Assembly (NCBI RefSeq): GCF_001039355.2
Contig: NW_019775325.1
Coordinates: 126,001 to 159,019, forward strand
Direction of reading: 5' to 3'
DNA: 33,019 nucleotides
Source of the DNA: Lingula anatina
Lineage: Eukaryota > Brachiopoda > Lingulata > Lingulida > Lingulidae
A model generated the notes under the pieces. It saw only the letters and a list, made by a program, of their open reading frames with translations. It had not been told where the DNA came from and made no database searches. Of the stretch, positions 1 through 14,385 are shown piece by piece (positions within the stretch are counted from its first letter, which is position 1; every line of letters begins with the position of its first letter). The translations under genes and the position numbers were made by a program.

Positions 1-221
1 ATTCATTTCTTTCTTGAAACTCAGAATATTGGACAAAAATCTTAACTATTTAAACCTTATCTATTTAAAACATACATTAACAGAGCTAAAACCTTTTATA
101 TTTGTAAAATATTCCTGCAAAGCCATAAAATTCTTAACTTTTAAAAAAGAAAACATCAAAGAAGGCTTTCAACAAAAACATATGCTTCTCTTTCCTACAA
201 AATTCTTAAATAAATGCTCAC
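1..221. other. SCUBE intron 13 (partial, left edge)
   Basis: AT-rich intron sequence following the exon 13 donor. I see no further exon before the window edge. An open frame on the plus strand here overlaps exon 13 antisense and has no protein-like features. Confidence 0.6.
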
Positions 222-398
222 CTGTGACTGCCTCGGGTGACATTTGTATTTCAAATACTGCTGTGATAATAGAGTCATCTTTGCCAGCTAGGTTTCTAAA
301 CTGCCGTCTCTGTGCTCCACACTTCAAGTTCACGTAATTCACCTGGCACTCCTGAGAGCACTTGAATCGCCCTTGATCAGGGAGCGAAAATGAACCAT
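222..398 (-). CDS. SCUBE: SCUBE exon 13: conserved Cys block of the spacer region
   Basis: This 177-bp phase 1-1 exon gives residues 501-559. It has three cysteines ([13 protein letters not shown]), a basic patch (AQRRQFR) and [10 protein letters not shown]. The V-x-x-LKC, basic patch and I-T-A-x-FEI spacing equals the vertebrate SCUBE segment before the cysteine-rich repeats. The acceptor is ctttttcag|AT and the donor TCACAG|gtgagc. The next exons lie beyond position 1. Confidence 0.87.
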
Positions 399-2460
399 CT
401 GAAAAAGAGGTAATTTGGCACTGGGTACATTAAATGTGTCCTTAATGAGAGAGAGGTGTATGTTGAAAATGACATCACTTTCCCAAAAGTTATTTTTTAT
501 AGAAACTTTAATATTTATGGAGACTAATTAACATTACCCAGTATAGCACATTTCCACAGGTTAACATGTTTATATATTTTATTATTTATTATATTTATTA
601 ATGCATATTTATCATATTATATATTAATATATCATTTATTTACTATATATTTATAGATAAGGTATATTTATATTTTAAAAGACCTGCACCTTTATCAGTT
701 CCAAAAAGATGCTGTCAAAATAAATCACATTTTCTTCCCACTTGCCAAAAACAAAAAAAAGTAGTAAGCTGCAAACACTAAGCAGTTGTTATTCAAACAT
801 TTCTAATGTGTTTTAACAGTAAAACAGACGTGTTGTATTTCCCTATCAGCTGTGCCCAATTTTACCTTAACATCTTAGTGTAGAAGGGAGGCCACAGGTT
901 ATCATAGCTTTAACTATGTTGTTCTTTAACTCAGCTTTGATAGACAGGAAGTGGATTTGGGATCTTAAGTAAAGAAACTTGCTGAAAACACTCACAAATG
1001 TGCTTTGAGTAGATGAAAAACAGTTTTAGTTTTTAACATTTTCTTAATGAGTAACAACTGCAGCTACTGGGACTTAGAGACAAATTAAACCAGCCTTTCC
1101 ATTTAAAATTTTCTCTGATTTCACTTTCATTCAACTGGTTTGTCCATGTCACATATTCCATTTCAAAATTATAATTTGGTGATTAAGAAAGAATCCAGGC
1201 TACAAAGCTTTCCATCTAATCTGCTAATAGCCATTGAAAAGCTATCCCGTGGGGAAGAATTCAAGTGGGTCGGCCATATTTGACCCTTGGACTAGCTAGT
1301 CCCCTATTCTGAATGGGGCCTTAAAGAATATTATTTCTTTCTTTTGTCGATTTCTCACCTTGAGCCTCGTTTGCAGCACCATTTCTTCTGACACGTTTTC
1401 TCAATTTGCATTTGTCAGTCTTGAAAAAAAATTTGGCCCTCTTCTTAAAACTGGGCAAGGTAACTGCCTCTGAAAGCATGAGAAACAAATAAATTTTTTT
1501 AAACATCTGTAACATATTACCATGATACATTAAAAATAACTTCAAATTTAAAGTGGTTTTCATCCCGCTGTGTGTATTTGTCCTCTTCCAAGAAATTGAT
1601 ATCAATCTCAGTCAAAAGTTGGTGCAACTATGAATTAATAGCAAGAACAAGTGTGCAAACAACACTGTAAGAAACTGTAGCATTCTGCAAAAGCAGGAGT
1701 TAAATTAAATTGACCGAGGATAAACCATAAAAAACATACATATACAGAGGGTTATGTGGATAAAATAGATTAAATAATAAAGATAGATCCGTCCTTACCA
1801 GAACAAGAGGGTAACGTCTGGTTATTTTTTTCGTGTGTCCACTGGAACTGAGTGCTCAGCCCACAGGTGTACGTATACTGCTGGTCATCAGAGGCTGTGA
1901 AATGTGCGTTACTATGGCAACTAAGGACACACACCTCATCATTACCCTGCTGGGTACAGGAGAGTAAAGCCTTAGCTGGAGGCTTCAGAGGGGTGCAACG
2001 GTCCAAAACTGTAAAGATCAATGAGATTTGTGAAAAGAAAAGTAAAACTGTGGACACTGGATAAAATCTTTTTTCTGTATAAAAATAGGGACATAAAAAT
2101 ATACATGAAGAATAAATTGAGTTAAATGTGTAAAAAACTAAAATGACAAAAAATATTTTGGTCTATGTAGTACTATGCTATGTAGCTACACTTAACATAT
2201 TATTATATCATTTCAGAGACATTTACTGAGCTATAAAGTTGCTACTGTATCCCAAAATCACTATTTTCAATATGTTGCAGCACACTGTGCCTGATCATCA
2301 CAATACCTTTTTGTCTTGGATACCATACCTACACAATCTTTCTTGTTGGGGTGGAGCTTATGACCAGAGTGGCAGTAACATTCAAAGCTTCCCATGGTGT
2401 TACGGCACCCATGATCACAGCCGCCATTATTGATGGAACATTCATTGATATCTATACAAA

Positions 2461-2519
<59 letters not shown>

Positions 2520-5500
2520 ATGTCATTGTAAAAATATATGCTGAAAATTAAACAGTGAGTTTTTCAATAATTTTCAAAGATGGATAGAATTGTGTTAGAC
2601 AGTTTACTTTGCAATTCTAGTTCTCTGCTTGTTTGCCATATTGTTCTTTAATTCAGTCAAATTAATTTTCAAATTGATAGGTCTAACAATTGACACTTCA
2701 AAGTAGCTTAATTGTTATCCATGAGCTAGTGCTTGTGAATATAAATGGCAAATAGTTGTATTTTAAGGTAACTTATTAAGCTGGGTAATAAAACAAAGAG
2801 CACATTAATTTCCACTCCCCCAATTTCATTTGTTCTATTCACCTCAGTGAACCTTACCTCCGCAGTGGCTGACACCATACTTTTCATACCCTCTGTGACA
2901 GGAGCAGACGTAACTCCCCGGGGTATTGATACAGGTGTGGTCACATGTAGTATTCAGAGCGCACTCATCCACATCTACAACAAACAAAGCCATATTTTCA
3001 AGACAGTCTTGTATTTTTCAACAAAAAACTTTCAAAAACAACTTAAATACCATGAAAGTGGCTTTTGGTGATCTCTATCTGGCACTATAGAACAGAATTA
3101 TTTTTTACGTATCTGTCCTGTTCCTTCAGTGTCAGATTCCGGTATACCCAAAAATAAAAAATCACCATTTATATGACCAAGGTCCATAGATGGTGGATAG
3201 AAATATTAAGTAAAGAATGCTTCTATTCTATCAACTTGAATACCACAGAAGACTTTCTTCAGGTAATTTTTGGGGCCATGAAGAATACCTGTGACAATCT
3301 GCAATTGCTAGTGATAAATCAACCGTAAGCAAAATAAAAACATCATGAGTCCTGTTTTGAGCACTGTCTAGTTCTTGTATTTCTAATAAATAAATAAATA
3401 AAACAATCATGTAGAAACACACCAGTCGACAAAAGCCAGTAAAATATTACTAGAAATTTTTTTAATTCTCAAAATTATAAAATAAAGAACATGTAAAGGA
3501 CTGTAACTGCGATGACAACCCTTCCAAATCACCACACCTACTGGTCTGACAGGAAATCAACGGAGACGGGATATAGTTTTCATGAAAATATTTTGACTGA
3601 TAGACACAAACAATATATCAGATGCATAACCATTACGTCATTGCAAAATGTTTGAAAAATCGAGCAAAACTCTTTCTTGAAACAGATAAGTATACGTAGA
3701 CATTTTTTCTGTGTCTTAAACAAGGTCAAGCTGAACTGTTTGCCAACTTAACCAAGACCCTCAAATTTGAACAAAAAATAATAAATAAATAAATAAATAA
3801 ACAGATAAAATCCCCAGCTGCAGAACTCAATACTGAGTTCTTCCTGTGTGAACACTTTGAACTGAATGTGCATCTAAATAAACTTAGAAGCTAGGAGATG
3901 ATGATGCAAGATTTCTTCCACAAAAAGAATAACAAATGGGCAGACAGGCAGATACACAGACAGATAGACAACCACATATCAGTGTGCTCAAACTTTGTTG
4001 GTCTGGCATGGGTTCCAGCCATTCATTTTTTAAAAACAAAATTCTTCTCCTAAAGATTTTCACAAGAGCCAACAGTTTTGAGCAGCACTCCTCTCGGTAC
4101 ATAACCAATGAATTAACTTGTGGTTTGGGAAAAAGCCAACGGTGCATTTCACAATCTGGTCACACGAAACTGGTTCAAATTTAATTAAACACTACCAAAG
4201 GCAAAAAGAAATTGTTGTGTGTTACACAAATTCTCCAGAAGATTTTAATTTCCTCTAGTATAAAGGGCCCACTTAATTTTGCCGTCACCTGTCAAAAAAT
4301 TAAATTAGTTACAACAACCCCCTTAAATGCATTCAAATAAAGTCTGTCTATTTCTGGTTTATCAAGGGGTCCAAGATGATCCAGAACATACACTTGATAG
4401 TGTTACCTACAGAAGTGCAGACTAATTAAAACTTATAATGGCTGTTAAGAGCAGTTTCTATTTCAGCAGGAGAGATCAAAGATCAGTTTCTGTAGAAACT
4501 ATTAACTTATCATCCATTTTCTGTCAATTCTCTTTGACAGTTTGGACAAATTTAGTTACTGAGGAGCACAAGTGTTTGTTGCTGTAACTGCTCCAATCTG
4601 TAGCAAGTGAACCTGAACCAGAGTTCATCAAGGTCAATACTTGATATTTCACATGTAATTTGTTTAAAATTTCTTGGACTGTAAATGTGAATCAAATGGT
4701 GACAGAAATCCATAGATGTAATAAAACATGTTTTCTCTCCGTTCCAAGTCACATATAACACAAGCTGAAACAGTAACAGGTGGTGCATATAAACATCTTG
4801 AACAATACTGCATAGGACGTGGAGCATACTGTTCTACATGCAAGAACCCCGTATATCATTACTTTTTGGTAAATGTGCAACAAAACCTGTTTCCTGTTTA
4901 TAAACATATTTTACATTAAATAGGTGCTACTACCACAATAATAAGAACATATATACAAAATCATAGACATGAGCCCGTCAACACCAAACCGTTTCCTTAT
5001 TACAACGCCAGCCAGACAAGTGGCACTGCCAGGAATTAATTCAAGAAAATTATTTGCTGGTAAAAGATCCCTCTCCCTCACTTACCTTGACAAATTTTTT
5101 CATTTGCGTGCACTTTGTAACCCTTTGGACAAATACACTCATAACTTCCGTCTGTGTTTTCACATTCATGACTGCATCCGCCATTATTGATGTTACACTC
5201 ATTTACATCTGAAAATGAGAAATACGTAAGTCATTCATAGCAATTACTACCATTAGAATTCCTTTCCAACTCATGCTTTCAGCCAGCAATTTTAAAAGAG
5301 GGGGAGTCTTTTTCCGAAAAGTGGACCTTTTTACTATAATGACATAAAACCAAGATCAAATGATTCAGTAGTGAGCTTTTCCTGGACAAAATGTCACTTT
5401 ATTTCAACCCCCCTTTCCAAAACAGGCCTGCAATTGTATCATAGGAACTGTCTGTGTGAATAACTGAATTTTAACTGCAGTCTCCACTTTGCCTAAAATA

Positions 5501-7248
5501 TCTTTTCACTCAAAAATGCAAGGTTTTTCATAATTCTTAAAATGACATTGAAATTTCATATAAGTTTTAAACTTTGAAACCTTTTTTTTCACTAAGAAAC
5601 ATGCAAATACATTTGACATGACAGTAAGATTGTATTATCAAATACAAAAAATGTGTCATCATATTCAATTTTTTTTTTTAATTTGAAAGATTGAGATAAT
5701 TCCAGAGAGAAGGGAGAAAAATTTCAATTCAGATACCATAATGACAAATGATGGAAAGGAAACCAGTTAGAGTAAATGCCTAAAAAGCATTACCAAATTG
5801 AATAAACAAGACTTGATTGACAGGCATGAAATTGAAAAATCAGTTCAGCATGCATTTTTCTTCTGTTCCCGGTCTAACCTTGTTGCCCCCATCACTTGAA
5901 AAAAATGAAAGACAGGAGCAAGTACTGCTAAACAACTTCTCCTGATTAAACAAGTAAACTCCCAACACAAATGCCAGACATTGCAACATTCCGCAGATAA
6001 ACAGGAACAAGAGAAAGGTGTAGCAAACACCGCACTGATTTTATCATAACATGCTGATATATCATGATTATAGTGCTTTTCTTTTGACGCCAAATTAATA
6101 TATATACAAAAAGGGGGAATATGTGAGAATATTCCAGAGCTACACCATGTTTCAATTAGACATTACATAATAAAGTCTGAAATACTAATTGCACTACAGT
6201 TTCCAACTGAAATTTTGTATAAAACTCCAAATTGGTCCTTCCTTCACACTGGATATCTGAAATCACTTTGTAAGACCCTCAACTCACATTTAAATGTGAT
6301 TTATCAAGTCAGAATTAAAAGGGGGAATTTTGACAGTCATACATGTATTAAGTGACCCTTTACCTTATTGGAGGTGTAAAAATTCAACTAATTTTTTTCT
6401 ACAGCAAATCTGTCTATAATAAAAAATTCTAGTTTAAATTCAACTTTAAAAAAAGAAAAAGAAAAAATAAAGGAAACATGTTGCCCTGCCCTAATGACAT
6501 AGTAACAAGAAGTCATGCCTGACAAACAAAAAGTCAAATTGTTTTGTTTGCTCATTATACAGCTTGCTAATTTAATTCCCAGCCAATGAAATCAAAACAT
6601 CCAAAGTACTATTTTGTACAAACATTTTTTTTCACCAAAACATATCTGGTTACATGCATGTTCAATCCTGTTCATTTTTTTCTCACAAAAACAATTTAGG
6701 CAAAATCAAGCCTACACTCAAACTCAAAGGCATTACAGATCTACAAGCAGTAAGTTTTGGCTTGGAATTTATCCCCTCTGAAAAATCTAAATATTTTTCC
6801 AAATGAATTTTCTTATTCTAAAAACAACTCTGCATAAGCTAAATGCAACCTTTCATCTCTATTGTTATGTTACAGGTATAAGCCTGACATATGGCTGAAT
6901 GATATCAATAATACTTTACTGAGCTCTAAACTGTTTACAAATTATTTTCATAGACTCTCTACACTAATATCTTTATACAAATTATGAAAACAGTTAACTA
7001 AATAAGGCATGAGAACTGAGACACAGTACAGGATAACATGATGGATATTTTGTTTCTTAAAGCAGGGCTGGATTGAGGCCATCTTCTGGGTCTTCAGGAA
7101 GACTGTCAGATATTCAAGTTTACACTGACGGGTATCTATTTTTTCTGTCGGAAGACGGTCAAAAATGGAGAAATGGATCAACAAAGATATTTTGGAAGAC
7201 TGTCAGAAAATAGATCTGGATCCACCCCTGTTAAAGCTTCCAGTTATA

Positions 7249-7289
<41 letters not shown>

Positions 7290-10200
7290 GATATTAATGA
7301 CAATAATAGTAAGTTAAACTTCAACTCTTTACCTAAACATGTTTTTTTATCCTGATGTAGGATATAGCCAGGAGGACAGCTGCACTGAGGGCCGTCATTG
7401 CTATCCTTGCACGTCTGAGCACAACCGCCATTGTTAACATCACACGTCGCTGGAAGAGGTAAGAAAGGATTAAAATACAAGTTCATAATGATATAAATAA
7501 AATTCAATTTTATTAATTTCACTTTCAGACCCAGGGATACTGTAAAGGGGGAAGAAATGAGGGGGGGGAGTTAATTTTTCTTTGTTTTGCTTAACATGTT
7601 TGCAATAAAACAAATGTTTAAAGAAGCTTATAAAGGGGGTGGATAAATGTTTTCAATCAAAAAGACTGTGCCAAAGAAACCGTATCTTTGGACATTTTAT
7701 ATTTTTAATGCCTCAAAAAAATATTTGGGTAGTGCTGTGGGATTAATCAGTGCTTTGTGGATAAAATTACAAGATCAGGGGGAAAACAAGTGAAAAATAA
7801 AAAAAAATATATATCAAAAGTGGAAAGGGCAGTAATTTTCATAATCAGGCCTCATAAATGATAATTACCAATTGCCTGAGTTAAAACTGTCCATGGTAAT
7901 GATACAAACTCCAGACCCACCTATACAAGTCCTTCCATCAGCTCTTGCCATGTACTTGGGGGCACAGGTACACACTGGACCCTGGGGGGTATTCCTACAC
8001 TTGTGCTGACACCCACCATTGCCAATATCACATGTTGCTGAGAAAATTCAATAAAAGGGTAAAAATGATTTACATGGCTTTTCAGCTCTTGGGTGGATAG
8101 TGCTTACTGAAGTATAATCATACAATAACATCAAAGCAACTCAAAAGTTAGATACATGAGTGTATATGAGAAAATTTGACTCAGTACATACAGTGTGTGA
8201 AAAATATATATAAGAAAATTGTTATTTTCTACCTAAAATCTTTATCACTATGATTAGTGGTAGATACACAATATCTATAAATAATAACATATAAGTTCTT
8301 ATTAAAATAAATAAAATACATAAATAAACTTGAAAAGCACTCAGGGAATGCAGTCCTCTGTCCAGGCAGACCAGTCCTCACTATTATTGTAATGTTTAAT
8401 TTTAATGTAGATGAAGCATATCTGCCACTTAGCTGTGTTATTCTATCTCCAGAAACTCTTCATGTGCTTTAACCAGTCTATAATTAGAACACTACTCATG
8501 TAAATTGTCAGACTTTGTTAGCCAGAAATGATGATTCTGCACTTGTACGTTGTTGAGTAATGCTTGCAAACAGCCGCTCTGGAAATATTCCAGACAAAAC
8601 CTGTCCCAACTTGCATGAAGAAATTAGGAAAAAAATTGGTAACCAACATGGCCACTTTCACCTTCTATGCTACATTTCACTTGTTGTGGATTAAACAATG
8701 TTAAATTTTTTTATGAATGGCTTGACACTTACAACGGGTAAATTTGTATTCCTTGTTAGTGTGTAACTTATGTCTGAAGTTGTTTTTCATTATGACTTCC
8801 AGAAAACTTTCAGAAAATTTATACTAATGATTAGTTATCCCCTTTGTCTCTGTGCACATTTCCACTACAAATCTAAAATGGGGTCCAGGAGTATTTTCTT
8901 ATTTGTGCTGTTGTTTCAGGATCTGAAGATCCATATGATGAATGAAAAAATCAGAATACTTTTTTTCAAATACAATTCCAAGTTTACATCAGAATTTCAG
9001 ATCAAATTAGGATTAAAATGTAAAATTTAAATACTCCTGATTGACAATGTATTTCATATCCCCCAGCAATGGTGTATAAAGAGTTTTGAGGACTTAAAAA
9101 TATCAATAAAAAATATTTTGCACAATGTACATATGATCCTCTGGGGCTGACTCCAGTAGCAAAAACACACTTGAAATTCAGTAGATTAAATCAAATTCAT
9201 GTCAATTTGTTGTACTTCAATATCCTGTTTTTCAAGTTGCAATAAAAAATGCCTCAGTTGCCATATTTGAGTATTTTTTCAAAATAAACACAAAGCTCTT
9301 AGAGGTATACTTAGTTTTACAACAAAACAGCCAAGTGTAACAACGTTTTTGTTAAAAAAATTTTAACATCAGTAGGAAGGTACTTTGAAACTTTGCAGGA
9401 GATACTATTAATAACTGTTAAAAGTGATAATCCTGAGAAGACACAGATGCCCGTTTTAAAACACATGTTTTGGCAAAACAGTTTTAGAATCTGCATCACG
9501 TTTTTCACAAACAAATGGGGGTAGTTTTATCTAAAAAGCAATCTTTTAGTCCCAATATAATCACAAATGACAGAGGTCAGCCCCCGGGTTAATTCAATAA
9601 AGTGATCTTTTCCCTTTTTTGACAGCTACTGCTGACAGCTTCGTCATTCAACAAATTCTCGGGTCCTGCCCAGTTCCTGTAATGCTCTTATGATTTGTAG
9701 AGCTGTCTGGAGGTGTGTGCAATTCTTAGCATGTGTCTGCTGGAAAAAAGTGCTTTCTTTTTCTTGAGTCTAGTAATAATGAATGCTGCTGATAAGTCGA
9801 GGCATAATTTCTTTAATAAAACAGCTTCCTATTCAGGATGTTTTCTTTCTTTTATTTTAATATATATTCATGCTTGTTCAATTGTGTCATTCCCTATTTA
9901 ATTTAATGTTTGGTTTTTTTTAAACAATGCATCTTTTCAAAAATAATAATAAGAATTTTGCAAACTAACTTCCTTCTCTTTTAGACTTTACTCTGTATAA
10001 TAACAACAATTGAGATGATCAAAGGCAGCACACACAGGGTGCAATTCCGAATTAAAATATTTCTCACCCCTATTTACAGACAGATTTATTTTTCATTGCC
10101 TGTTTACCCACCTATGCAATCTTTTCCGTTATTGTGAAGCACGTAGCCAGCCCGACAGGCGCAGGCATAATTCCTAGGGTTGCAATGATGGGCACATCCT

Positions 10201-13200
10201 TTCCATGTTTCACACCATCCTGAAAAGGAACAAGGCAAAATTAGTAAATGTATATTAAAGAACACTACTAAACTAAATAAGCACATTAACAAAACAGTTC
10301 TGGTTTTAAAATATATTCAATTGTGATCTTGTACTAATTTGTAGTGTACTTCATTAGAATTTCTTGCATTTTATTTCATATTATAATGTTTATTGTATTA
10401 TATTGTAATCTACTTTATAAGAATTTCTCACGTTGTATATCATATATTTTACTGTTCATTGAATTTTATTGTACTTTATTTTATTTGCTATACCTAATCA
10501 TCCCAACAGTGGTGCATTTGTATACAACAAACTATCCTATCTTTTTTGTTAACCATAATTTTATAACAGATTTCAAATTTTCTGTTTACAAATATTGAAA
10601 GTGTATTGCAACCATATGCATGCAATTATTACAAACTTCCATCAAATGTGGCGTTTATTGCGACTGTTAACCACAATAAAGCAGTATAGCAGGAGAGCTC
10701 CAGCCGACCAGCAGGTGTAATGATTGTTGGAGAAAGAAGAAAGACCAAACATCTGTACAGTTTGTTTTCTATATCTGCACACACTGAGCTGAAATTTGGA
10801 ATGGCCCAAACATAGCTGGATGGTAATTTGTGGCAAATGTAACCAGAAACTCATGTAATCACATCAAAATATTAACTGTTACCAATTCCTTCTGATTTCA
10901 CGATTATCCAAACTTACACTGCCATCAAATAAATGGCCCAAGCCAAGTGTGCCTAATAACATCCATTATGTCCAGGAGTTTACAAATCAGTGACTATCCC
11001 TTTTTTCATGCAGCCTTTGAACTCCTCCACTCAACCTTTTCTGCTACAAGACAAGTTGCATGAACGTTTCTGTTACTCCGTATGTAATGTGACTATATTT
11101 CAGTTAAAAGAAACAATTGGTGCCTATTTACTGTGCCACATGCCACATTCTTTGTCAGGACAAAACCACTGATCATCCTAATGGGAGCATTTGCAGAACA
11201 AATGGCCAATAGGGTTGCTTTGAATTATTTACAACTTGCTTTATCAATGCACTACGCCACAGCCTGCGCTTTCATATACACGTTCTCTCTGACATAGATA
11301 AAATAAAGACTGGAAATTTAAGAAAACAAGAGTCTTATTACATTGTTTCCCACATCTTGTGATTCTTTCAAATAATTTGTCATAAGGCACCCATAAAAAA
11401 CCCAACAAATAACCTATAAAAGGCACGTGATTGTGTGGCCAACTGCCAACAGTGTGAATTGCCAAATTTTGAAGTATGTTTCTTAAGAAGCGTATTTCAG
11501 ACTAATAAACATCAACCATTCTGACACTACTCAACTCTGACAAGAGTTAATGATAAACACACTCGGAGACATTTATTTCACATCTTCAGCCATAACTTTT
11601 TGTACCACAATATCAATGCACCGCCCCTTTCCTCCTCTTACTTCACAGAACCACATTTGATATCATTTTGATAGAAAAAATAATAAATCATGTAGAAAAA
11701 TAGAAAAACATTAAAGTATCAAAAAATGGAAAAAAATGTTTTCACACATGAACTTTGGTCCCAGCTCAGAGAGAAACAAATAATTGTTTTGCTCAAAAAA
11801 GACCTGAAGTCCGACTACTACAAGTATCAATTTTTAGGCTTCGTTCTATTTTAATATTCGTTCTATTTTAATTGTTAAAACAATCATATATTTCTAAAAT
11901 ATAGCGATAAAACTTCTTCTACACCATATAGTACTATGTACAGTTGTATATACACCAACTCTTTCCAATAAAGAAAAAATAGAAAGAAAGAAAGAAAGAA
12001 AGAAAAATTACCTCTTCCTCTTGTACAACTTTTTCCATCTGTTTGAAGAGAATATCCATTATTACAGCGGCATTCATAGCTCCCCAGTGTGTTGAAGCAC
12101 TGCTGAGAACATCCTCCCCTATTCTCAAAACATTCATTCCTATCTAAAAAAATAAACATTCAATTACAGACAATTGAAATACTACTTTGAAAACAAAATA
12201 TCAACAGAAACTGGCAAAATTTCTTCAAGACTGGAATATATTTTTGTTTCTAATAGTCTCAATGAGGCAAATTAATGAAGAGTGAAAGAAAAGTTAAGTT
12301 ATATTACAGACAATTGAAATCCTATTTGAAAACAAAATATCAACACAAACTGACAAAATTTCTTCAAGATTTGAATATATTTTTGTTTCTAATAGTGTCA
12401 ATGAGGAAGCAAATTAATGAAGAGTGAAAGCAAAGTTAAGAGCTGGTAGAGCTAGTACAGGGGGTGGGGGGCTGGTAGAGCTAGTACAGGGGGTGGGGGG
12501 CTGGTAGAGCTAGTACAGGGGGTGGGGGGCTGGTAGAGCTAGTTCAGGGGGTGGGGGCTGGTAGAGATAGTACAGGGGGTGGGGGGCTGGTAGAGCTAGT
12601 ACAGGGGGTGGGGGCTGGTAGAGCTAGTGCAGGGGGGCTGGTGGAGCTAGTACAGGGGGCTGGTAGAGCTAGTGCAGGGGGTGGGGGCCGGTAGAGCTAG
12701 TGCAGGGGGCATGGTGGAGCTAGTACAGGGGGTGGGAGGCTGGTGGAGCTAGTGCAGGGGGTGGGGGCTGGTAGAGCTAGTACAGGGGAGCTGGTGATTA
12801 TGAAGCTGTTGGACTTCTTGAGAATAAGAAGTGCATCGGGGGGGGGGGTGAGACTTGTGGAGGAAAAGGTAGGTCTAGGGAAGGGAGAGGAACAGGTGGA
12901 GGAAAGGTGAGACTCCTTGAGAGGAAGCGGCGGGTCAACAGAGAAGAGAGGTCTGTTATTCTGATTGCATTCAGCAACAGTCCACGTGGAGTTAGTGTGC
13001 ATTAACCAGGTTGACAAAATTCATTGTGAATGGTCCCTAAGAGGATGGTCCAGGGAGAGGAAAAGAAGAAGTGGGGGAGGGGGGAGACTTCTTGAGAGTA
13101 AGAGGTGGAGCAGAAGATATGATGGTGTAGGTGGCCAAGAAGAGGTAGAGCAAAAGTTGAGGGTAGAGAATACCCCCCCCCCCCCCTCAATCACCGAGAT

Positions 13201-14344
13201 TAAAACAGGTCAATTACCAATCACCAAGAATTCCTAAATCATGTTTCACATAGAATATCGGGCTCAAATCACGCTCGAAAAATAAGGCCAATTACATGGA
13301 ATGCAAAAAGTGTTCCCTACCCTCAAGGTAAAGGCAGAGGAGAGGAGGTTAACATATCAACAATCTATGTCTTACCTATACAATTATGTCCATCTCTGTC
13401 TAAGACAAATCCTTGTAAGCAACTACAGGAATAGTTACCATGAGTATTGGTACATTTATGAACACAGTCACCATTTTCATATTGGCATTCATTTACATCT
13501 GAAAAAGAACCCAGGGAAAAAATTTATCTCTAGTAGATCAACAAAATTTGTTCTCATATGTTTCTTTAAAATAATTTTTTCTCCTTGTAAAAACTTTATA
13601 GCTTTCCATGTAGTTCTTTTTTTAAGTGAGCAAGTATGAATATATATCATATGGAATTAAATTCAATCACTTGAAATGACTGGATAATATACTATGGAAG
13701 ACTCCTCTAGGCTTTTTGACAATTTCCGTACTCTCAGCAATAAGGATCAAGTACGGACAGAAACAAGTGGACGTTAATAGGCTTACCTATACAAATGTTT
13801 CCACTCCCATAGAACCCCTCTTTACATTTACACCTGTAAGCTCGTCTTGTATCTATACAATCAGCATCTGCGTGGCACTTATGGACTCCATTCTCACACT
13901 CATCTAAGGCTAAAACAAAATAAATTATCTTTGAAGAAATCTTTTTAAACCTATGTCAATGCAAGGGTTCATTTTTCCGATGTTTCTTTGGTTTAAATTT
14001 TTTTCAACTGATCTTCAATTGCAATTGCTTTCAGAGTTCAGGAACAGTTTCAAGCCAGAATGTTATTGAAACTGTGGCTTACAGCAACTTTCCTGCAAAT
14101 AAACTTATGGGGTAATGAATTTTCAGATACATATTTATTTTTCTTCAAAATTATGTCAATATTTCCATCATTGAGATTCACCACTTAATATTGCCATCAG
14201 GGAAAGTCATGGGACCTTATCTTAATAAGCAAATAGGCTAATATTTGCATATATTTTTAACTAAAACATACACATTATATTTCAAATGTTTTAAAATTTA
14301 CACAAAAAACTTCCTTGTACACAGAATCATTTCATCACATTCAC

Positions 14345-14385
<41 letters not shown>

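Noticed and set aside
14-337. Plus-strand 107-codon open frame at the left edge
   Set aside because: It overlaps SCUBE exon 13 in antisense; the rest is A/T-rich intron. No domain or splice logic.
4552-4827. Minus-strand 91-codon open frame in SCUBE intron 8
   Set aside because: No family resemblance, no flanking splice sites in phase, and composition like the intron around it.
12164-12795. CRISPR-like array
   Set aside because: Units are contiguous or nearly so with no unique spacers, in a eukaryotic intron; a minisatellite plus a tandem duplication explains it.
12697-13237. Pro/Ser-rich and Gly/Arg-rich open frames on both strands
   Set aside because: They arise from the G-rich minisatellite and purine tract; repeat units are not multiples of three.
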